IMG/VR virus record: IMGVR_UViG_3300047157_000138
Span: 1 to 64,000 of that record
DNA length: 64,000 nucleotides
DNA from: a virus
Reading direction: 5' to 3' (one strand)
The notes below the pieces were generated by a model. The model worked only from the letters and a program-made list of their open reading frames with translations. It was not told the origin of the DNA and ran no database searches. Positions 22,308 to 30,844 of the stretch are shown here, piece after piece. Position 1 is the stretch's first letter. Each line of letters opens with the position of its first letter. The position numbers were made by a program, and so were the translations under genes.

Positions 22308-22457
22308 TTATAATACTCTTATTTTATATTCATCTTGTTTTTTAACTAATTCTTTCCAGGAGATCTTGCCTTTATTATTCCAGGACCATTTAACCCACTT
22401 AGCTATTTGCCGTTCGCCATAAGCTTTACGAGCTAATCGTTTATTGTTTCCTACCAT
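22308..22457 (-). CDS. Small basic protein between nuclease and reductase
   Basis: 49 residues, rich in Lys/Arg/Trp (RLARKAYGERQIAKWVKWSW). Its start overlaps the end of the nuclease gene by 17 bases and its stop abuts the reductase start, so it belongs to the same transcript. Function unknown. The charge and aromatic content would suit nucleic-acid binding, but that is inference. Confidence 0.55.
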   Translation of the reverse strand: MVGNNKRLARKAYGERQIAKWVKWSWNNKGKISWKELVKKQDEYKIRVL

Positions 22458-22893
22458 CTAATATAAGTTTAATCATTAATGCTACGTCTTTTTGGTTTTG
22501 AGGTTTGTATAAAGTTCTAGTTTCATTATTTAGCGTACACCAAAGCTTAAATAACTTCCAGCGTAGTGGAAACTGTTCATTAGCTCTTCCTTTGCATTCA
22601 ATTATATAATCCTTACCTGTAAAGTCAGGAGTATATTTAATACCCAGTATTTTCTTTTGGCCTCTGTCTTTCATATCACCTTTACCATTTGATTGTTTCT
22701 CAAATGATATGTTAGGGAAACGAAAACCTTCTAAAGTTTGAAACACTTCCTCTTCATACTTTTCAAATAACTTAGCGTCTTTTAAAGCTAAGTATGTATG
22801 CTTTTCTAAACCTGATCGAAATTCTATCCCATCCGCTGTAGCTTTTTTTGCACGGACGGGACCTTTCTTCTTTGATCTTTTAAAGCGTTTCAT
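22441..22893 (-). CDS. Endonuclease I-like PD-(D/E)XK nuclease
   Basis: 150 residues. Catalytic signature in order: E30 in RSGLEKHTYLAL, D90 in KYTPDF, and E99-x-K101 in IIECKGR. This is the layout of T7 gp3-type endonuclease I / phage PD-(D/E)XK nucleases that cut branched DNA and can help digest host DNA for nucleotides. The N-terminus is very basic (KRFKRSKKK). The start overlaps the end of the GIY-YIG/MazG gene by 14 bases. Its neighbours are nucleotide-metabolism genes, consistent with scavenging. Confidence 0.8.
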   Translation of the reverse strand: MKRFKRSKKKGPVRAKKATADGIEFRSGLEKHTYLALKDAKLFEKYEEEVFQTLEGFRFPNISFEKQSNGKGDMKDRGQKKILGIKYTPDFTGKDYIIECKGRANEQFPLRWKLFKLWCTLNNETRTLYKPQNQKDVALMIKLILDGRKQ

Positions 22894-23746
22894 TCTTTAC
22901 AAATGATCCGTTAATCATAGAGCCTTTACGTTTGCTTATAACATCATAGGCACTTTGTATACAGTCTTCAATTTCTAAGCCAGCTAAATGAGCTAAGTTA
23001 GTTAATACAACAACCATATCGCCAATACCATCTTTTAATTCAGGTATATCGTTTTTAATAATTGCTCTTGCAACTTCTCCAGCCTCTTCTTGCAGCTTAA
23101 CATATTGTGTTTTAACGTCACCTTTTTCATACAAACCGCGCTCGTGTGCCCAAGATCTTATAGCTGGAAATATACATTTACCACAACTTGTAGAAACATA
23201 TTCATAATTAACTTGCATCTCCATAGCTTCAGCTATATTAGCAGGCATATCTTCCTTAACAGCTTTAGCTAATGCCTTATTATACACATAACATCGGTCA
23301 TTAGTATACATTGACGTTCTAGCATTATCTTTGCACCAGTTAATTAATGTATCATTAACTACAAACTTTTGTCCGTCATTTAATTCAATTATACGACCGC
23401 GATTGTCCATAAGATAAGATACTATTTCCCTAGCATAACACGGGAAGGTTGTAGTCATATCAGTAACATTAATTTTAAATTTATCTTTTTTCATAGCTTT
23501 CTTTTTTGGCTTTTGTTTTTTCATTAAACTTTTGTAGCTTTGTCTATCTATAGGATAACCATAAAACTTTTGGTATTCTATTTCTTTTTTAGAAGCTGCT
23601 GCCATATCTCTTGATACAAATAACAACTCAACTTCTTCAGGTTCATAGCCTTGTTGTTCAAAGACTCTGTCTCCTAAATCTTTAGTCATACCTATTTTAA
23701 TTTTAGGTATGTGATAAACGTAATACATTGATTTTGTTTTACTCAT
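22880..23746 (-). CDS. Fusion of GIY-YIG-like domain and MazG-like nucleotide pyrophosphohydrolase
   Basis: 288 residues. N-terminal part (~1-75): MYYVYHIPKIKIGMTKDLGDR with a later EIEYQKFYGY, the pattern of short GIY-YIG/T5orf172-type domains (Arg in DRV and Glu in EIEYQ as catalytic candidates). Middle (~95-195): unknown, mostly helical, with one CGKC-type cysteine pair. C-terminal part (~205-280): KLQEEAGEVARAI ... DGIGDMVVVL, the EExxE/ExxD metal-binding set of MazG, which hydrolyses nucleoside triphosphates and in phages is thought to influence (p)ppGpp or damaged-nucleotide pools. Both motifs are clear. The combined function is unknown. Confidence 0.75.
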   Translation of the reverse strand: MSKTKSMYYVYHIPKIKIGMTKDLGDRVFEQQGYEPEEVELLFVSRDMAAASKKEIEYQKFYGYPIDRQSYKSLMKKQKPKKKAMKKDKFKINVTDMTTTFPCYAREIVSYLMDNRGRIIELNDGQKFVVNDTLINWCKDNARTSMYTNDRCYVYNKALAKAVKEDMPANIAEAMEMQVNYEYVSTSCGKCIFPAIRSWAHERGLYEKGDVKTQYVKLQEEAGEVARAIIKNDIPELKDGIGDMVVVLTNLAHLAGLEIEDCIQSAYDVISKRKGSMINGSFVKNETL

Positions 23747-23757
23747 AGGGTTTTGTT

Positions 23758-24585
23758 TTATTTGCCTACACTCAATGGAGCTTTTATACTAGGCAAAGGG
23801 TTATAATTATTTATTCTTATTTCATTTAATTCAGGTATGTGTAGGATACCAGCAGTATCATTAAACAAACCATAATCTAATTCTAATTCAGCACACTGAG
23901 GATTGTTATATCTTTCTATAAACTCATTAGCTTGATCAATGTGGTTATTATACAAGTGACAATCTCCCAAACTACCAATCAATCTACCTGGTTTTAATCC
24001 AGCTCCTTTAGCTAACAACTCTAATAATATTCCATACATTGCAATATCGTATGGTAAACCTAAGAATACATCAGCAGATCGTTGTTGCCACATTAAATCT
24101 AACTTACCATCATTAACATATACTTGGAAGCCATAATGACAAGGAGGCAAAGCCATTTGTGGTATATCAGCTGGATTCCATGCATTAACCATTAATCGTC
24201 TGGAGTAAGGTGTGTAATGTAAATCATGCACTAATTGATATAGCTGATCTACTCCATCAAAGTTACGCCATTGTTTACCATACACAGGACCTAATGTTTC
24301 ATCTGTTCTACTTGATCTTTCGTAGTCTGGCCTCCAATACTTAACACCATTATCTTCAAGATACTTTAAGTCTGTCCTACCGTTAAGAATCCATAGTAGT
24401 TCAGTTCTTGCTGCGTTAAAGCTAATACGTTTTGCATTAAGGAGTGGGAATCCAAGAGACATGTCATGTTCAATAATCCTTCCGAAGACTGATCTAGTTC
24501 CAGTTCCTGTACGATCTTTTTTAGCTCTACCTCCATGAAGTATAGCTGATAACAGCGCTTTGTATTCATCTTGTATGTTAATCAT
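23758..24585 (-). CDS. thyA: Thymidylate synthase (ThyA type)
   Basis: 275 residues, near the usual family length. Converts dUMP to dTMP using methylenetetrahydrofolate. The active-site cysteine is C149 in ALPPCHYGFQ. The phosphate-binding arginines lie in the DRTGTGTRSVFG segment near the N-terminus and in QRSADVFLGLPYD. It works with the reductase and MazG-like protein to supply dNTPs. The first codons overlap the end of the upstream gene by 8 bases. Confidence 0.95.
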   Translation of the reverse strand: MINIQDEYKALLSAILHGGRAKKDRTGTGTRSVFGRIIEHDMSLGFPLLNAKRISFNAARTELLWILNGRTDLKYLEDNGVKYWRPDYERSSRTDETLGPVYGKQWRNFDGVDQLYQLVHDLHYTPYSRRLMVNAWNPADIPQMALPPCHYGFQVYVNDGKLDLMWQQRSADVFLGLPYDIAMYGILLELLAKGAGLKPGRLIGSLGDCHLYNNHIDQANEFIERYNNPQCAELELDYGLFNDTAGILHIPELNEIRINNYNPLPSIKAPLSVGK

Positions 24586-24790
24586 TTGCTAATACTGATT
24601 TAATTTTTTCAACGTAATTAGCTGCATCTAACAGCTCTTCTTGCAAATGTTGTAACCAAGTTAATAAACTTGAATTGTCGCCATCTAATGTGACCTTATA
24701 CTTATTGAAGCCAACATCTGATCTACTAACTAATTGGTCAACGACCTTCTCAATTATTGGATCTCTAAATTCTATTTCTTTTTTTGTCAT
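24578..24790 (-). CDS. Small helical protein, possible all-alpha NTP pyrophosphohydrolase-like
   Basis: 70 residues. The C-terminal half, LLTWLQHLQEELLDAANYVEKI, has the EExxDaxxY arrangement of short MazG/dATP-diphosphatase-like helices found in phage nucleotide genes. It is too short for a full MazG and may act as a dimer or be a remnant. It overlaps thyA and the next upstream gene by a few bases. Confidence 0.5.
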   Translation of the reverse strand: MTKKEIEFRDPIIEKVVDQLVSRSDVGFNKYKVTLDGDNSSLLTWLQHLQEELLDAANYVEKIKSVLAND

Positions 24791-25041
24791 TTGTTATATT
24801 TTTTAAAATAATAGTTATAAAATTCATACATCTTCTGCCACACCTTATTCCTAGGATATTCTTCTGGCGATTGGTTTATGTTCTTGTTAATCTCGATTAT
24901 TAGCCACCACTTTGTAGGCGTTCCTCTAATAGTAGGCTTAGGATAAATCCTTATACCATTCTTATTACACCACATACGAGCAGCCTCATCGTCTTCATCT
25001 GAGTTATAATAACCCATCATTGATGCTTTTTTTCTAGGCAT
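24787..25041 (-). CDS. Hypothetical protein
   Basis: 84 residues, charged, with many aromatic residues (KVWQKMYEFYNYYFKKYNK). It sits between the primase-helicase gene (abutting, no gap) and the small helical gene (4-base overlap), so it is co-translated with replication genes. Family not recognised. Confidence 0.6.
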   Translation of the reverse strand: MPRKKASMMGYYNSDEDDEAARMWCNKNGIRIYPKPTIRGTPTKWWLIIEINKNINQSPEEYPRNKVWQKMYEFYNYYFKKYNK

Positions 25042-26751
25042 CTATTCCCAAGGCATATTCTGATCTTCAGCTGGTGTATGAGGAATATAACACCCACTAT
25101 TTCTATCCCAGGTAAAATGACATTCAGCGCCGTTAGTTCCTAAGTTTTGAAACTTACATTTAAGTATCTTTACTTTAACAGTGTTGAGATCATAATTTCT
25201 ATGCACTAATAATCCATGATAACTTGCATCATACCATTCACCTCCACCTTTAATAGAATACATGGTTGGCTCATCAATTTCGCCAGTCTTTTGATTCTTA
25301 TACATTTTAGTTGGGTGAGCAACAACAAATACTAACACATCGTACTTCTTAGCAAAGACTTCGATCTTCGTTAAATAATCCATAGTGTATCTATTAACAT
25401 CATCAGACTCAGCGTTAATATCTCTCACCTTGTTGAACGGATCAATAACTAGGCATTTAATACCTTTTCTTTTCACCAGCTCGGCTCCTTTCTTCAAGAC
25501 AGCTTCAAGTGAATAGCGCTCCATATCGATGTGATAGTAGTTGTCATTACAGTGATCAGCAATTTGATTCCATTTGTCTGTATCAATATCTTCTTTAGCT
25601 GGCATGCCTTGCCAGTGTTTTCTCATTAGCTTATGAGCGTGGAGAAACGTCGGTACATTTTCAGGCGAAGCGTAAGCCGTTTTCCAACCATACTTCTGGT
25701 TATAGCCGACAACCATTTGATCGACAAAATCACTTTTACCGGAAGAAGGTATACCAGTGACAGTAATGAACTGACCAGTATAAGTCGAAAAAATATCATC
25801 AAAGTTATCCAGCCCGATTTGATAACCCGGAGTGAAGCCATTACGTACAAAGTCCGTAACCTCATCTTCGATATCCCTAAACGTTGTAACGTTCTCCATT
25901 GGTACAGGTTTTGCTCCTGTAATACGCTTTGATAATTCTTCTTTTCCATGTTTTATTAAGTATTCATTAGCATCTTTACAGTCATCAAAAGTTGTTATAT
26001 AACAAACTTCCGATCCCAGACGTCTAATCATTTCATTTTGCAATGCTAATCCGGCATCGTCGGTATCTACTGCTAAGATTATTTTATCTTTATCATCAAA
26101 GTAATCAATACAGTTATCTAAATAGTCTAGGTTGTTTTGACCTAGCGTTGCACCATTAGGTACTGATATAACATTAGTTATACCTGCTTCGTGTAGTGCT
26201 AAAGCATCCATTTCACCTTCAACGATTACACAATAGTTATGTCCAACTATCGAATCGATATTATAAAATACTTTTTCAGCACCCTTAACTAGCTTAAAGT
26301 TTTTGCGACCGTCTCGGTATTTGACGTTCGTAAGTTGACCACCCATGAAGTAATTGAAATGTATAGCATTTTCTTCCTTCTGAGTTTGTGGCATCCATTC
26401 TTTACCTTCTGTAACTTTTAAATCCACTAATGTAGACTTTGATATTCCTCTACCTTTAAACCATTCAACAACAGCGTCTGATACTGTGTATTGTGAATCT
26501 TCTACAAATGGCTTAGGCTTTTCGTATACCTTTTCAGCTTTACCTTTTCTTTTATATGTATGTAATTGAAAAGCTGTATTACAGTTATGGCAAGTACCGA
26601 TACCCCTGTCCCAATCATAAGAAGCACACTTTGCTTTCTGATTCTTAGGTTTTCTATCATGAGAACACAAAGGGCATATACCTTGAGTCTTCTCGTCTAG
26701 CTTATGTTGATTGTATACATCAATCTGAAAGCCGTTTATTTCGGTAACCAT
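25042..26751 (-). CDS. Bifunctional primase-helicase (T7 gp4-like)
   Basis: 569 residues. Zinc-binding primase N-terminus: C26/C29 (CPLC) and C54/C57 (CHNC). Toprim catalytic domain: VEGEMD with E180, then DTDDAG at 229-234. RecA/DnaB-type helicase: Walker A GIPSSGKS at 333-340, Walker B in LVIDPFN, and a later VVAHPTK motif. It unwinds the fork and makes primers. It is the only core fork enzyme found here, since no DNA polymerase gene is evident. Downstream of a hairpin (26774-26808) that separates it from SSB. Confidence 0.95.
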   Translation of the reverse strand: MVTEINGFQIDVYNQHKLDEKTQGICPLCSHDRKPKNQKAKCASYDWDRGIGTCHNCNTAFQLHTYKRKGKAEKVYEKPKPFVEDSQYTVSDAVVEWFKGRGISKSTLVDLKVTEGKEWMPQTQKEENAIHFNYFMGGQLTNVKYRDGRKNFKLVKGAEKVFYNIDSIVGHNYCVIVEGEMDALALHEAGITNVISVPNGATLGQNNLDYLDNCIDYFDDKDKIILAVDTDDAGLALQNEMIRRLGSEVCYITTFDDCKDANEYLIKHGKEELSKRITGAKPVPMENVTTFRDIEDEVTDFVRNGFTPGYQIGLDNFDDIFSTYTGQFITVTGIPSSGKSDFVDQMVVGYNQKYGWKTAYASPENVPTFLHAHKLMRKHWQGMPAKEDIDTDKWNQIADHCNDNYYHIDMERYSLEAVLKKGAELVKRKGIKCLVIDPFNKVRDINAESDDVNRYTMDYLTKIEVFAKKYDVLVFVVAHPTKMYKNQKTGEIDEPTMYSIKGGGEWYDASYHGLLVHRNYDLNTVKVKILKCKFQNLGTNGAECHFTWDRNSGCYIPHTPAEDQNMPWE

Positions 26752-26773
26752 ATATTATTTAATTATTTGAGTT

Positions 26774-26808
26774 AAAAAAAGGAGAGTACACATTTCTATA
26801 TACTCTCC
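26774..26808 (-). terminator. Intrinsic terminator/attenuator between SSB and primase-helicase genes
   Basis: Read on the - strand, GGAGAGTA and TACTCTCC form a perfect 8-bp stem around a 12-base loop, followed directly by seven T. It lies 30 bases after the SSB stop and 23 bases before the primase start. It probably lowers expression of downstream replication and nucleotide genes relative to SSB. Confidence 0.8.
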
Positions 26809-26837
26809 GATAAATTTAATTAGATTAGTTATAATCT

Positions 26838-27152
26838 TTAGAATGGCAGATCATCATCTGCCGCTGCTGGCGCAGCTTGTGGTGGTGGCGCTGCCGCTCC
26901 TTCTCGAGGTGCTGTTGCAACGTTCGTACCATTTGTCCACACTACTTTTACATTTCCTAAGTAAGTTTTATCCGCTTTTGCTTCTCGCTCTTCCTTAGAT
27001 TGCTCTACAATGATTGGTCCATTGTCTCCATAGTTACCAAGCTCGTCATTAATAGTAATTGTGATTGGTAGATACGATCCTTTTTTACCCTTATAGATCT
27101 TATCTTTAGGGATTGCTGCTAAATTTAAATTAGCTTTTAAAATTGATGCCAT
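26838..27152 (-). CDS. Single-stranded DNA-binding protein
   Basis: 104 residues. A short beta-rich N-terminal part consistent with an OB-type fold is followed by a flexible Ala/Pro/Gly linker and the tip DDDLPF, which closely matches the DDDIPF tail by which bacterial SSBs recruit partner proteins. It is flanked by the primase-helicase and recombination genes. A strong terminator follows it, suggesting a need for high SSB dose. The OB fold is inferred. The tail is clear. Confidence 0.8.
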   Translation of the reverse strand: MASILKANLNLAAIPKDKIYKGKKGSYLPITITINDELGNYGDNGPIIVEQSKEEREAKADKTYLGNVKVVWTNGTNVATAPREGAAAPPPQAAPAAADDDLPF

Positions 27153-27154
27153 AA

Positions 27155-27316
27155 TTAATAAGTTTGTAATTGGTTAAACATTCTTGTTAGTTGTTCTTTT
27201 GTCGCGCCTGTGGTTCGTCGAATGTTATCGACCGCTTTGACGTGGTTCTGGTTTGTGTAAAAGTTACTAGCTTTTGTTTTTACCCCGGTAACTGTACAGG
27301 TTCTTTTGTTTGTCAT
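27155..27316 (-). CDS. Small basic protein ahead of SSB
   Basis: 53 residues from the ATG at 27316 (MTNKRTCTVTG). A longer frame opens at 27337, but that start lies only a few bases from the -10 box of the promoter at 27341-27364, so the inner start is preferred. It stops 2 bases before SSB. It contains RRTTGATKEQLTRMF, possibly a small helix-turn-helix. Function unknown. Confidence 0.5.
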   Translation of the reverse strand: MTNKRTCTVTGVKTKASNFYTNQNHVKAVDNIRRTTGATKEQLTRMFNQLQTY

Positions 27317-27340
27317 AAAAAAATTAATTAGATTCATATA

Positions 27341-27364
27341 TATTATATTCTGGTAGTCGTTTTT
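27341..27364 (-). promoter_or_regulatory. Early-type promoter motif in front of the SSB unit
   Basis: On the - strand: AAAACGACTA, then TATAATA 10 bases after AAAACG. It shares spacing and sequence with the promoters in the small-gene region (36344, 36940, 37631, 37735, 38434). It lies in the gap after the exonuclease gene and just before the small basic gene and SSB. Confidence 0.65.
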
Positions 27365-27365
27365 G

Positions 27366-28116
27366 TTATAATGTGCCAGACTTCACATAATCCTTTAAAT
27401 CAAATAGTGGATCTTCTATTAAGGTTTCATACGCTTCCATTGCTTGCGCAACTTTAGCTTTGCCTCGTTCATAAAATTCTTCAGAGCAATCATACACGCC
27501 TATTTGGTGTGTCTTTCTTACATATAACTAAGAAAACTAAATCGTAGCCAAATATCTCTTTATAAATGTACGCTTGGGAATCATAGTTATATATATTTGC
27601 ACTCTTTTTGAATTTGTTAATATCACCAGTTGTTTTAATATCTACAAGTAATCCTTGATCTTTATTAATACAATCGGCTTTACCTTTCCACCAAGTACCA
27701 TCAATTTCTTTGATACCAGGTTCTTCATTAATGGTATCACCTTTTAAAAGAGATACACAGACTTCGTTGTTTAAGATCTTAGCAATCATTTCTTCGCATC
27801 TGTCTACTTCTTTTTTAAGTAATAACATTTCTTTACCTGACTTTGCAATAGCTTCCTTATAGATCTTTGTTGTTCTTGTTGTTGCGTCTACATAAGGATA
27901 GTTAGCTTTAAGCTTTTCAGGCTCGAGTATTGCAGTGTGGAGATACCCACCGATAAGAAAGTTAATATTCGTACCGGTCGGTTTTCCAAATTGCTCAGGA
28001 TCATTTAGTAACTTATATATGTCACTGTTAGATCTATATTGTCTTCCCACACCATTGTAATACTCTTCATCATTTCGTAGTAATTCAACTACTTTTTTTT
28101 GTTCTGCTTTAGTCAT
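27366..28116 (-). CDS. PD-(D/E)XK exonuclease (YqaJ/RecE-like), one frame break near its end
   Basis: The first 208 residues are open and carry the nuclease core: an early E-rich helix, WWKGKADCINKD, and VDIKTT for the catalytic Asp...Glu/Asp-x-Lys set, followed by YDSQAYIYKE. At ~27490-27505 the frame ends at TGA. A shift by one base restores a natural C-terminus (YDCSEEFYERGKAKVAQAM...LKDYVKSGTL) that stops at 27366. The real protein is ~250 residues. It makes 3' single strands for the adjacent ERF annealing protein. The genes overlap by one base. Confidence 0.8.
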
Positions 28117-28688
28117 TAAAGTGTTTCAGTTTTTACTGGCTTTGCTGCTTCTAAGGCTTTCTTAATTGCAGCCGTCATATCGTACTTACCAGCTATTGCA
28201 CTTACATCGCCTCCTGCTTCTACAAATTTCAACGCCTTCTTATATAAAGCTGAGGTCTTACTTGTTATTTGCTCTTTTGCTTTTTTGCCTGAGTGATCGT
28301 TAGAAGCGTCCGCATCTGCAGTGTCATCGATTAGGAATAAATTACCTAAAGCGTATTTCTTTGCATAACTGGAGGCTGCTCCGTATTTTTGCGGCATACT
28401 CATACCTTTACTTAATAGGTCGACACCAACGATCGCTACAGCATGTATAGCATTGTCACTTTCTCCGTCAATAATTTTTGCAGTTGACTGCATGACCGGA
28501 GGATCAATACTAACCATCTCTTCAGATACAGTTACCGTTACATTATGTTTAATGCAAAACGGTTTTACAGCTTCCAGTATATCTTCTGCTGCTCGGTAAT
28601 AATATTTACCAAAGCCATTGTACCTGGATTTTTTAGCTTTCATTTCTGCCTGAATAGTAGCTAGTTTTTGGGTTAAATTTAATTTCAT
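28116..28688 (-). CDS. erf: ERF-family single-strand annealing recombinase
   Basis: 190 residues. Core ERF signature: GFGKYYYRAAEDILEAVKP near the N-terminus, then MPQKYGAASSYAKKYALGN and the acidic IDDTADADA. This family anneals complementary single strands during phage recombination and concatemer formation, usually with an exonuclease as its partner, here the next gene. The short upstream region (28700-28760, - strand) includes GTGTAATAATTATAAT, which resembles a degenerate late-type promoter. Confidence 0.85.
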   Translation of the reverse strand: MKLNLTQKLATIQAEMKAKKSRYNGFGKYYYRAAEDILEAVKPFCIKHNVTVTVSEEMVSIDPPVMQSTAKIIDGESDNAIHAVAIVGVDLLSKGMSMPQKYGAASSYAKKYALGNLFLIDDTADADASNDHSGKKAKEQITSKTSALYKKALKFVEAGGDVSAIAGKYDMTAAIKKALEAAKPVKTETL

Positions 28689-28776
28689 TTATATAGTGTT
28701 TATTGGTTTATAATTTGTGAACTTTGGTACATTATAATTATTACACATTTTTCAAGAAATTAATTAAGTGTGTAAC

Positions 28777-29539
28777 TTACAGGTAATCAACCACTTGTGA
28801 CGGTGAAACATTGGCTATTAATTTGCTAATTGCTTCCTTTTTTATTTGCGAAATTCTTACGCCCTTAGCGGTATTGAACTTGAATACCTAAAAATTTAGC
28901 AATTTCAACTGGCATTGCATTTTATCACAATCAAGGCCAAAAGATAATCTTATTACCTGAAACTGAGTGTCTTTCTAAATGGGATTTCATTAAGCTCAAC
29001 AAGTAAGCGTTTAATAAGATTTAAATTATATTTAGGGTGAAGTATCTTCTATCTGATGATATATATTTTCGCCGTTAGAATCTACTCCTGTTTCTAGCTT
29101 TATTAAATATGTGAATTAAAAAACATAGATACAATAGCTTCGTCACTTGTTTTTACGTATTTCATTTATCTTATGTTCAGGTATTCTCATATCTCCCCTG
29201 TTAGCATATCTATATATCTACGTATAGCTCCTTTTATTCTTTTGCTAAAGAAACTTTTTAAAGTTTTTTCAATGTCTTCAGAATCATTAAGTAGAGCCCA
29301 GTCTAATTTATCTATAGCTTTATTAACCTAGCATTACCTTCTTGTATAAGATCATTTATAGTCAGTACACCTGATGCTTGTTGTGACGTAGAAAATTTTC
29401 TAGCTAAGTTTTCTACAAGATACATAAACTTGATTATTAGCTCATTTCTAGTATATTCATCCCAAAATTTACCTTCGGGCATAGATAATTTTAAATCTTC
29501 TTTGTATCTAACGTAATTTTGTACGTTGTATTTTTTCAT
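28777..29539 (-). CDS. Phage sigma-70-family factor (frames broken by indels)
   Basis: The open N-terminal part (75 residues) ends LARKFSTSQQASGVLTINDLIQEGNA, a clear sigma region 2.1-2.2. In shifted frames follow RIKGAIRRYID (region 2), RIPEHKINEIRK (region 3 start), LLKRLLVELNEIPFRKTLSFRLSFGLDCDK-type sequence (split between frames) and VEIAKFLGIQ, a region-4 helix-turn-helix. The ending is SPSQVVDYL at 28777. The intact protein would be ~250 residues. It would bind host core RNA polymerase and redirect it to phage promoters. At least five single-base breaks are likely sequence errors. Confidence 0.75.
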
Positions 29540-29540
29540 G

Positions 29541-29664
29541 TTATTGTATTGCTACGGATAGTAAAACCATCCCAGTTAATGTGACCCACATAAGTAGTTG
29601 CCACGCGTATATTGCTTTTTGTTCTCGTGGATTGTTTATTCCACCATGCTTTTATTTTCTTCAT
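29541..29664 (-). CDS. Small membrane protein (one frame break)
   Basis: From the ATG at 29664 (MKKIKAWWNK), a one-base shift gives a continuous hydrophobic helix, WQLLMWVTLTGMVLLSVAIQ, ending at 29541. That makes ~41 residues with a basic N-terminus and one transmembrane segment. The unshifted frame is polar and unconvincing. A Cys-rich 30-codon frame overlaps just upstream (~29733-29644). Function unknown. Confidence 0.4.
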
Positions 29665-29937
29665 TGTCTTTAGTTTTACATAAGCAATATCCTTTGTCCA
29701 GCGTGCAATCGCATAGCCTCCATTGCATATTCTTATTTATTATATCTTCTTGCTTCAATTCAGTTAAACGTTAAAGTTTCGATGTTTTTTGCAAAAAGTT
29801 GTAGTTTTCTCACAAAAACATGTGATTATATATGTATAAACAAATTTTTATTGTAGTTTAATTTTATTTTTTATCAAAAAATATATATTACTAGTTTTAA
29901 ATACATTTTGCATATTCATTATATGTCACGGGTTGAT
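29665..29937. other. AT-rich intergenic stretch with an orphan late-type promoter
   Basis: Apart from a doubtful Cys-rich 30-codon frame at its left edge, no convincing gene is seen. It contains the + strand promoter motif at 29800-29830, then a short A/T hairpin (29866-29882: ATTTTTT-ATC-AAAAAAT). It separates the sigma-factor unit from the small early genes. Confidence 0.5.
29800..29830 (+). promoter_or_regulatory. Late-type promoter motif, orphan
   Basis: TGTAGTTTT and TGTGATTATA with 16 bases between GTAG and TGTGATTATA. It matches the motifs at 36452, 38680 and 47464 (spacer 15). It faces the 3' ends of - strand genes, so its transcript would be antisense to 29938-30815 or a short RNA. 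Confidence 0.55.
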
Positions 29938-30189
29938 CTATTCATTTTCTCTTTGTATCTTTCTAAGATCACTAAGTTGTTTGAATGCCGATGCAGCCTT
30001 AGTAAAGTCTTCATTAACCTCATAATACTGGATCAATAATTCTAGCTCTTTAATTTGTTGCTCGTCAGTTACCATAATGTCAAGCCATTCTGAGGGATCT
30101 TCTTGCATAACTCTTGCGTCATCTTCCAACTTTTCAAATATTCTTTTTACTATTTCCGAGGACAAATCCTCTATTTCTTGTTCAGTCAT
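29938..30189 (-). CDS. Hypothetical acidic helical protein
   Basis: 83 residues, highly acidic, with a helical C-terminal half (KELELLIQYYEVNEDFTKAASAFKQLSDLRKI) resembling a short TPR-like hairpin. Its start overlaps the end of the 3D-domain gene (ATGACTGA), so they are coupled. Function unknown. Confidence 0.55.
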   Translation of the reverse strand: MTEQEIEDLSSEIVKRIFEKLEDDARVMQEDPSEWLDIMVTDEQQIKELELLIQYYEVNEDFTKAASAFKQLSDLRKIQRENE

Positions 30190-30530
30190 TTCTATTTTTA
30201 TTTAGTGATATTTTAACGTTTTTCCATTTGCCTAAGACTATATGATTGTCTACTAAGAAGTCTATTTTAAATACGAATCTTTTATTCATTCTGTCTTCAA
30301 CGGTCCATATACCATTCATCTTACCAGCGTTTTCAACACAAACCTCAGCGCCAAAAGTAAAGCCAAAAGCTTCAAGATCGCGTGATACAGCCAGCCACCG
30401 GTGTTTACCTGGGTTATCTGCATCGATCTTTTTGTTTGACGCCGTGATGAGGGGTGTCGAGTCTGTTTGATGAGGGTACAGCGTTGTATACGGTGGCGGT
30501 TACGAGTATGTATAGCAACAGCGTTTTCAT
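30182..30530 (-). CDS. Secreted 3D-domain (Asp-Asp-Asp, double-psi barrel) protein, one frame break
   Basis: It starts MKTLLLYILVTATVYNAVPS, a signal-like hydrophobic N-terminus. After a one-base shift near 30400-30440, the chain reads DSTPLITASNKKIDADNP, then RWLAVSRDL, FTFGAEVCVE, WTVEDRMNKRFVFKIDFLVD. These are the spaced Asp residues and GxxG...DRMN...ID pattern of the 3D domain shared with lytic transglycosylases (MltA-like). About 115 residues. It could remodel peptidoglycan or act in the periplasm. Its start overlaps the end of the upstream gene. Confidence 0.7.
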
Positions 30531-30815
30531 CGATCTAATTGGTATATTAAAGTATCAATTACATCTCTAGAAACCCAGCCAGCAACTTTATCATTGCCAC
30601 AATTAATAAATTTGTCAGTAATAAAATCACCTTTAGTATTTATTAATGCAACTTCGAATGAAGTATATGAATCAGGTTCTAAGCCATTCTCGCGAGGGTT
30701 CGAGTATATACTATCACCAGCTTGAATGCTTATAGTTACTCTGCTTTTAGTTTTGAGCACAGCTCCAATACCGCCGTGAGATTGTTTGTAAATTTTAAGT
30801 CGTCTATAGTTATCA
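30527..30815 (-). CDS. Hypothetical early protein (one frame break)
   Basis: A shift near 30775 joins MITIDDLKFTN (start at 30815) to QSHGGIGAVLKTKSRVTISI and the open remainder ending IDTLIYQLDR, ~95 residues in all. It is a beta-rich, small soluble protein. The stop overlaps the start of the 3D-domain gene (ATGA). Function unknown. Confidence 0.55.
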
Positions 30816-30844
30816 TTAGTTAAATATTATCATAGTTAGTATTT

